A model generated the notes under the pieces. That model worked only from the letters and a program-made list of their open reading frames with translations. It was not told where the DNA came from and made no database searches. A program made the translations under genes and the position numbers. A stretch of 64,000 nucleotides of DNA from JAHEJV01 sp964653555 (lineage in GTDB: Bacteria; Myxococcota_A; UBA9160; SMWR01): assembly GCA_964653555.1 (NCBI GenBank), contig CAZZFT010000006.1, forward strand, positions 1-64,000. The letters are read 5' to 3'. Positions 60,532 through 64,000 of this stretch are shown here, piece after piece. Positions within the stretch are counted from its first letter, which is position 1, and each line of letters opens with the position of its first letter.

Positions 60532-62370
60532 ATGCCGCCGGTGGCCTCCGGCCGCTGGCCGCTGATCGGCTCGGCGCCCGCCCTGCTGCGGCGTCCGACG
60601 CAGTTCCTGCTGCGCGAGCGCGCGACGCACGGCGACACCTTCGTCGTGGACGTGTTCGGATACCGGCTCTTCTTCGTGTTCTCCGCCGAGGGCGTGCGCA
60701 GTCTCTACGCTCTTCCGGAAGAGCAGGCGAGCTTCGGCATCGCCACCTACACGCTCGTGTTCCGGCACAAGATCCCGCTCGAGCTGGCGATGGGCCGCCG
60801 CAACCGGCCCCACGACCTGTTCGGCAACCAGGAGGTGGAGGGCTACCTCGCCCACCTGGAGCGGGCCGTCGAGGGCGAGCTCGGCGAGCTGGGGCCTTCG
60901 GGGCGCTTCGAGGCGTTCCGCTGGGCGCGCCGCCTGGGTCACCGGCTGGGGCTCGCCAGCTGGGCGGGCCCGGAGGCGGTGTCGCCGCAGCGCCTGGAGC
61001 GACTGGTCCCGCTCTTCGATCGACTCGACACCTCCGACTCCTTCGTGCGCCCCTGGCGGGCCGTGTTCGCCACGGCCACGGGAAAGCGGATCGAGAGGAG
61101 CGCCATGCGCGGCATCGAGGCGGTGATCGCCGAGATCCTCGGCGAACGCGCGCGGGCGCGCCAGCGACCGGGCGACTTCCTCGACCAGATCGCCGACTCC
61201 TGGTCCGATCTTCCCGCGCAGCAGCGCGCGGTGCAGGTGGCACGCGACGTGATGATCATCCACATGGGCGCGCAGTCGAACCTCTACGCCGCGATCGCCT
61301 GGACGCTGGTGAACCTGCTGCTGAGGCCGGATCTGTTGCGGCGCGTCGAGGGCGGCGACGACGCGCTGCTCGAGCAGTGCGCGAACGAGTCGATTCGGAT
61401 GGCGCAGAACTCGCTCACGCTGCGCCAGGTGCTGCGGCCGCTGGAGCTGGACGACGGGAGCCGCCGCTACCGCCTGGCCCCGGGCGTGTTCGTCGCGACC
61501 ATGCTGTCGGTGAACAACACCCGCGCCGCGCCCGGGCTCGAGGTCTTCGATCCGTCCCACTACGAGGGCCGGCGCCTGTCCTCCCGTGTGCCGCTCGCAT
61601 CGCGAGAGCTGGTCAGCACCTTCGGTCACGGTCGCCACTCCTGTCCCGCTCAGCGCTTCTCGATCTCGGCGATCCGCATCGCGCTGCGGCGCCTGCTCGA
61701 GCGCTACGAGCTCGAGCCGCTGTTCACCGAGGCGCGACCCCGGCCGCGCCAGCTCGGCGCGGTGGCCCGCGCCGCGCGTCCCTGTCGCGTGGCCTACCGG
61801 CAACGCGCGGCCGCCCCGGTCTCGGGTTGGCGGGGAGTCGCCGAGCGCGATACAAGCGACCCCCCATGCCCGAGATCGAGACGACGCCGCGCCCGCCCCT
61901 GGGGCTGCGACGGGGAGCGAACGTCGACGGCGAGCTGCTCGCGGCGATCGCGTCTCGAGATCCGCGAGCGCCGCGGGCGATCTACGATCGCCACGCGGGC
62001 TATGCCTTCGCCGTCGCGCTGCGCATCCTCCGGGACCGCGAAGAGGCCGAGGAGGCGGTCCAGGATGCGATCTGGCAGATCTGGACGGGACGCTTCCGCT
62101 ACGACCCCCTGCGTGGGCGCTTCCGCACCTGGCTGTTCGCGATCGCGCGGGGCCGCGCGCTCGATCGACTGCGCCGGCGCCGGCGGATGCAGGCGCCGAG
62201 CGCCGCGGATCCTCGCGCGGGCGGGGAGCCGAACGGGGTCGCGCCCGCGGGCCACGAGCTGCTCGCGGCGCTCTCTGCCGAGCAGCGCGACGCGATCACC
62301 CTCGCCTTCTATCTGGGCATGCCCCGGACGGAGATCGCGAAACGCCTCGGCGAGCCTCCCGACGCGGTGA
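60532..62370 (+). CDS. Cytochrome P450; frame runs on through the next gene
   Basis: P450 homology covers 60532 to about 61810 (about 425 residues). Proline-rich start (PPVASGRWPLIGSAP), I-helix MIIHMGAQSNLYAAIAWTLV (no usual AGxxT acid-alcohol pair), ExxR in CANESIRMAQN, and haem loop VSTFGHGRHSCPAQRFS with Cys but PAQ instead of xG, as in CYP51/CYP170-like branches. There is no stop after the natural end (CRVAYRQRAAAPVSG); the same frame stays open through the whole sigma factor gene to 62370. Probably a lost stop or a base error. Confidence 0.75.
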   Translation: MPPVASGRWPLIGSAPALLRRPTQFLLRERATHGDTFVVDVFGYRLFFVFSAEGVRSLYALPEEQASFGIATYTLVFRHKIPLELAMGRRNRPHDLFGNQEVEGYLAHLERAVEGELGELGPSGRFEAFRWARRLGHRLGLASWAGPEAVSPQRLERLVPLFDRLDTSDSFVRPWRAVFATATGKRIERSAMRGIEAVIAEILGERARARQRPGDFLDQIADSWSDLPAQQRAVQVARDVMIIHMGAQSNLYAAIAWTLVNLLLRPDLLRRVEGGDDALLEQCANESIRMAQNSLTLRQVLRPLELDDGSRRYRLAPGVFVATMLSVNNTRAAPGLEVFDPSHYEGRRLSSRVPLASRELVSTFGHGRHSCPAQRFSISAIRIALRRLLERYELEPLFTEARPRPRQLGAVARAARPCRVAYRQRAAAPVSGWRGVAERDTSDPPCPRSRRRRARPWGCDGERTSTASCSRRSRLEIRERRGRSTIATRAMPSPSRCASSGTAKRPRRRSRMRSGRSGRDASATTPCVGASAPGCSRSRGAARSIDCAGAGGCRRRAPRILARAGSRTGSRPRATSCSRRSLPSSATRSPSPSIWACPGRRSRNASASLPTR

Positions 62371-62438
62371 GGCATCTCCTGCGAGAGGGGCTGCTCGCTT
62401 TGCGCGATGCTCTCGCGGAGTCGGAAGCCGCGCCGTGA
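61866..62438 (+). CDS. ECF-type RNA polymerase sigma factor
   Basis: A 190-residue protein. Region 2: AIYDRHAGYAFAVALRILRD, REEAEEAVQDAIWQIWTGRF, RGRFRTWLFAIARGRALDRL. Region 4: LSAEQRDAITLAFYLGMPRT, EIAKRLGEPPDAVRHLLREG. The order fits SigK/ECF19-like sigmas whose partners are RskA-type anti-sigma factors; here the partner follows with a GTGA overlap. The whole gene lies inside the run-on frame of the P450. Confidence 0.9.
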   Translation: MPEIETTPRPPLGLRRGANVDGELLAAIASRDPRAPRAIYDRHAGYAFAVALRILRDREEAEEAVQDAIWQIWTGRFRYDPLRGRFRTWLFAIARGRALDRLRRRRRMQAPSAADPRAGGEPNGVAPAGHELLAALSAEQRDAITLAFYLGMPRTEIAKRLGEPPDAVRHLLREGLLALRDALAESEAAP

Positions 62439-63262
62439 GCGATCACGAGCTCCTCCGCGAGCAGGCAGCGCTCCACCTCCTGGGCGCGCTCGAGGAGGAC
62501 GAGGCCGCGGCCTTCGAGGCGCACCTGGCCGGCGGCTGCCGGATCTGCGAGGGGGAGCTGGCGGCGCTGCGGCCCGCGATCGACGCCCTCGCCGAAGCGG
62601 TCGCTCCCCTCGAGCCGAGCCCGGAGCTGCGCGTGCGGGTGCTGCGCTGGGGGCGGGGCATCGTGGAGCCCCCGGCGGCGAGCCCCTCGCACCGGAGGCG
62701 ACGCCTTCCGGTGTGGGCTGCGGTGGCGGCGGTGGCGCTCGGCGCCCTGGGGATCCGGATGGTCGACGAGCTGCAGCACGCGCGAGAGAGCGCTCGGGCG
62801 CTGGAGGCCGTTCTCGCCTCGGAGCAGGCGGCGCTGACGGATGCGCGCGCGCAGCTCGCGACGGCGAACGAGGCGCGCGCGCAGCTCGCAGCCGAGGTCG
62901 AGCGCTACGAGGACACCTTCCGCGTGCTGACCGCCCCCGCCACGCGCGCGCTCGAGCTCGAAGACCAGGACCCGAACGGCTCCGCCCGCGCCCGCGCCTA
63001 CGTGAGCCCGGAGACCGGCACGCTGGTCCTGTACGCCTACGGCCTGCCCCCGCTGCCCGAGGATCGGGTGTACCAGGCCTGGGTGGTCCCGGACGGTCCC
63101 CCGCTACCCGCCGGCCTGCTCGCGCCCTCGGCCGACGGCGTGGCCCGGCACGAGGCGACGAATCTGGTCGGCCTCGATGCGCCGGTCGCGGTGACCGTGA
63201 CGATCGAGCCCGCGGGCGGAGGACCCGCGCCGACGGGGCCGACGGTGCTCGCGGGTCGATGA
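62435..63262 (+). CDS. RskA-type anti-sigma factor
   Basis: A 275-residue membrane protein. The N-terminal cytoplasmic part holds a zinc-site-like pattern (HELLREQAALHLLGALEEDE, AHLAGGCRICEGEL); a single helix follows (PVWAAVAAVALGALGIRMV), then a coiled coil (ARAQLATANEARAQLAAEVE) and the extracytoplasmic RskA domain (YAYGLPPLPEDRVYQAWVVP, DGPPLPAGLL). It should hold the sigma factor until cut by proteolysis. GTGA start/stop overlap with the sigma gene. Confidence 0.9.
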   Translation: MSDHELLREQAALHLLGALEEDEAAAFEAHLAGGCRICEGELAALRPAIDALAEAVAPLEPSPELRVRVLRWGRGIVEPPAASPSHRRRRLPVWAAVAAVALGALGIRMVDELQHARESARALEAVLASEQAALTDARAQLATANEARAQLAAEVERYEDTFRVLTAPATRALELEDQDPNGSARARAYVSPETGTLVLYAYGLPPLPEDRVYQAWVVPDGPPLPAGLLAPSADGVARHEATNLVGLDAPVAVTVTIEPAGGGPAPTGPTVLAGR

Positions 63263-64000
63263 GGCCGGGGCGCTCGCGAGCGAGGCTTCGCCGGGCCGCC
63301 CGCTCGGCCGCGCTCCTGGCGCTGGCGGGCGCGACCGCCTGCGCTTCCGCCCTGGTCAGCGAGCCGCGCGGCTGGCTCGAGGTGCGCTCGCAGAACTTCG
63401 TGATCTACACCGACCTCGAGGGCGAGCCCGCCCGGGAGCTCGCGGTCGATCTGGAGATCTTCCGCGCCGCGGTGCTGCACTTCACGAACGTCGAGCGTCT
63501 CGACTCGCCGATCCCGATCCACATCTTCGCCTTCTCGCGACAGGGTACGTACGGACGCATCCGGCCCACCCGCCGCGCGGCGGGCTTCGTCCTCGCGAAC
63601 CCGCGCGGCTACGACATCGCCTTCGCCGGCGGCGCTCGTAACGGATACCGCCCGACCCTCTACCACGAGTACGTGCACTTCCTGGTGCGCAACCAGCCGA
63701 CGCTGCTCTATCCCGCGTGGTACGACGAGGGCTTCGCCGAGTTCCTGAGCACCGTCGAGCAGGATGGATCGCAGCTGGTCGTGGGGAGCACACCCCCGCA
63801 CTGGGCTCCCTGGCTGATCCACGCGCCGCCGCTCCCGATCGAGGATCTGCTGGACTCCTCGGGCTTCGAGCAGCTCGACGACTCCGCGTTCGCGCGCTTC
63901 TACGCCTGGTCGTGGCTGCTCGTGCACTACCTGTCGATGGACCTCGAGTACCCGCCGGGCGACCGGTTCATCTTTCACATGGAGCGCTACATCCACGAGC
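63259..64000 (+). CDS. Exported HExxH protein (DUF1570-like), cut by window end
   Basis: The ATG at 63259 overlaps the anti-sigma stop (ATGA), so this is the third gene of the sigma operon. Signal/lipobox-like AALLALAGATACASA, then a domain start RGWLEVRSQNFVIYTDLEGE. Zinc site LYHEYVHFLVRNQPT (HExxH at residues 136-140) with Glu ligand in YPAWYDEGFAEFLST. Gluzincin fold predicted. TPR repeats usually follow in such proteins, beyond the window. Confidence 0.82.
   Translation, partial: MRPGRSRARLRRAARSAALLALAGATACASALVSEPRGWLEVRSQNFVIYTDLEGEPARELAVDLEIFRAAVLHFTNVERLDSPIPIHIFAFSRQGTYGRIRPTRRAAGFVLANPRGYDIAFAGGARNGYRPTLYHEYVHFLVRNQPTLLYPAWYDEGFAEFLSTVEQDGSQLVVGSTPPHWAPWLIHAPPLPIEDLLDSSGFEQLDDSAFARFYAWSWLLVHYLSMDLEYPPGDRFIFHMERYIHE

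Noticed and set aside
823..64000. A common HExxH peptidase system (1345, 58555, 63664)
   Set aside because: The three proteins belong to different folds or contexts and lie far apart; the short motif alone does not link them.

Overview
The window is high-GC, Gram-negative-type DNA. It carries lipoprotein signal peptides, PEP-CTERM/IPTL-CTERM sorting tails, RND/MMPL exporters, multihaem cytochromes, F420-type and FAD oxygenases and a cytochrome P450. This gene mix fits a metagenome-assembled deltaproteobacterial lineage (Myxococcota/Binatota-like). That placement is inference: no rRNA or universal marker gene is present, and there is a 100-N scaffold gap at 5204-5303.

The window falls into two parts. 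Positions 1 to about 37.2 kb are a patchwork. Intact genes alternate with truncated or frameshifted fragments: flavodoxin, a GH3-like piece, an integrase-core transposase, nitronate monooxygenase, an RND pump end, phosphoglucomutase and DUF4198. There are also tRNA remnants and an orphan phage terminase small subunit. Five copies of one 76-86 bp repeat (7952, 10332, 12297, 17248, 28649) all lie in the same orientation, and most sit exactly where an open reading frame is cut. They are either a real dispersed element that drives rearrangement or the repeat on which assembly contigs were wrongly joined. From 37.3 to 64 kb the DNA is ordinary: dense, intact, with overlapping stop/start codons.

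Functional units in the first part: secreted CTERM-tailed proteins, one with a clear sigma-54 promoter behind a cluster of dyads; a minus-strand operon of nitronate monooxygenase remnant, mug, a 42-codon small ORF, an aldo/keto reductase and a truncated hydrolase (14417-17247); an electron-transfer operon of Rieske protein, full-length cytochrome b and an 11-haem membrane-anchored cytochrome (24278-27615), with a tetrahaem cytochrome divergent from it; a fluoride-riboswitch-like element ahead of crcB; a SleB-type hydrolase; and a MddA-like methyltransferase, TetR regulator and alpha/beta hydrolase-glycosyltransferase fusion unit behind a promoter with an inverted repeat.

Functional units in the second part: SRPBCC lipoprotein with FAD monooxygenase; a succinylglutamate desuccinylase/aspartoacylase-like enzyme; bioA; a giant OmpR-HTH/AAA/TPR regulator; a BASS transporter; a single-chain biotin-dependent acyl-CoA carboxylase; MarC; a type III polyketide synthase / ICMT-family methyltransferase / FAD oxidoreductase cluster divergent from an MMPL exporter (likely phenolic lipid or alkylpyrone synthesis and export); a lipoprotein and a gluzincin; an LLM oxidoreductase with a HIT protein; a P450; and an ECF sigma/anti-sigma pair followed by another HExxH protein cut by the window end.
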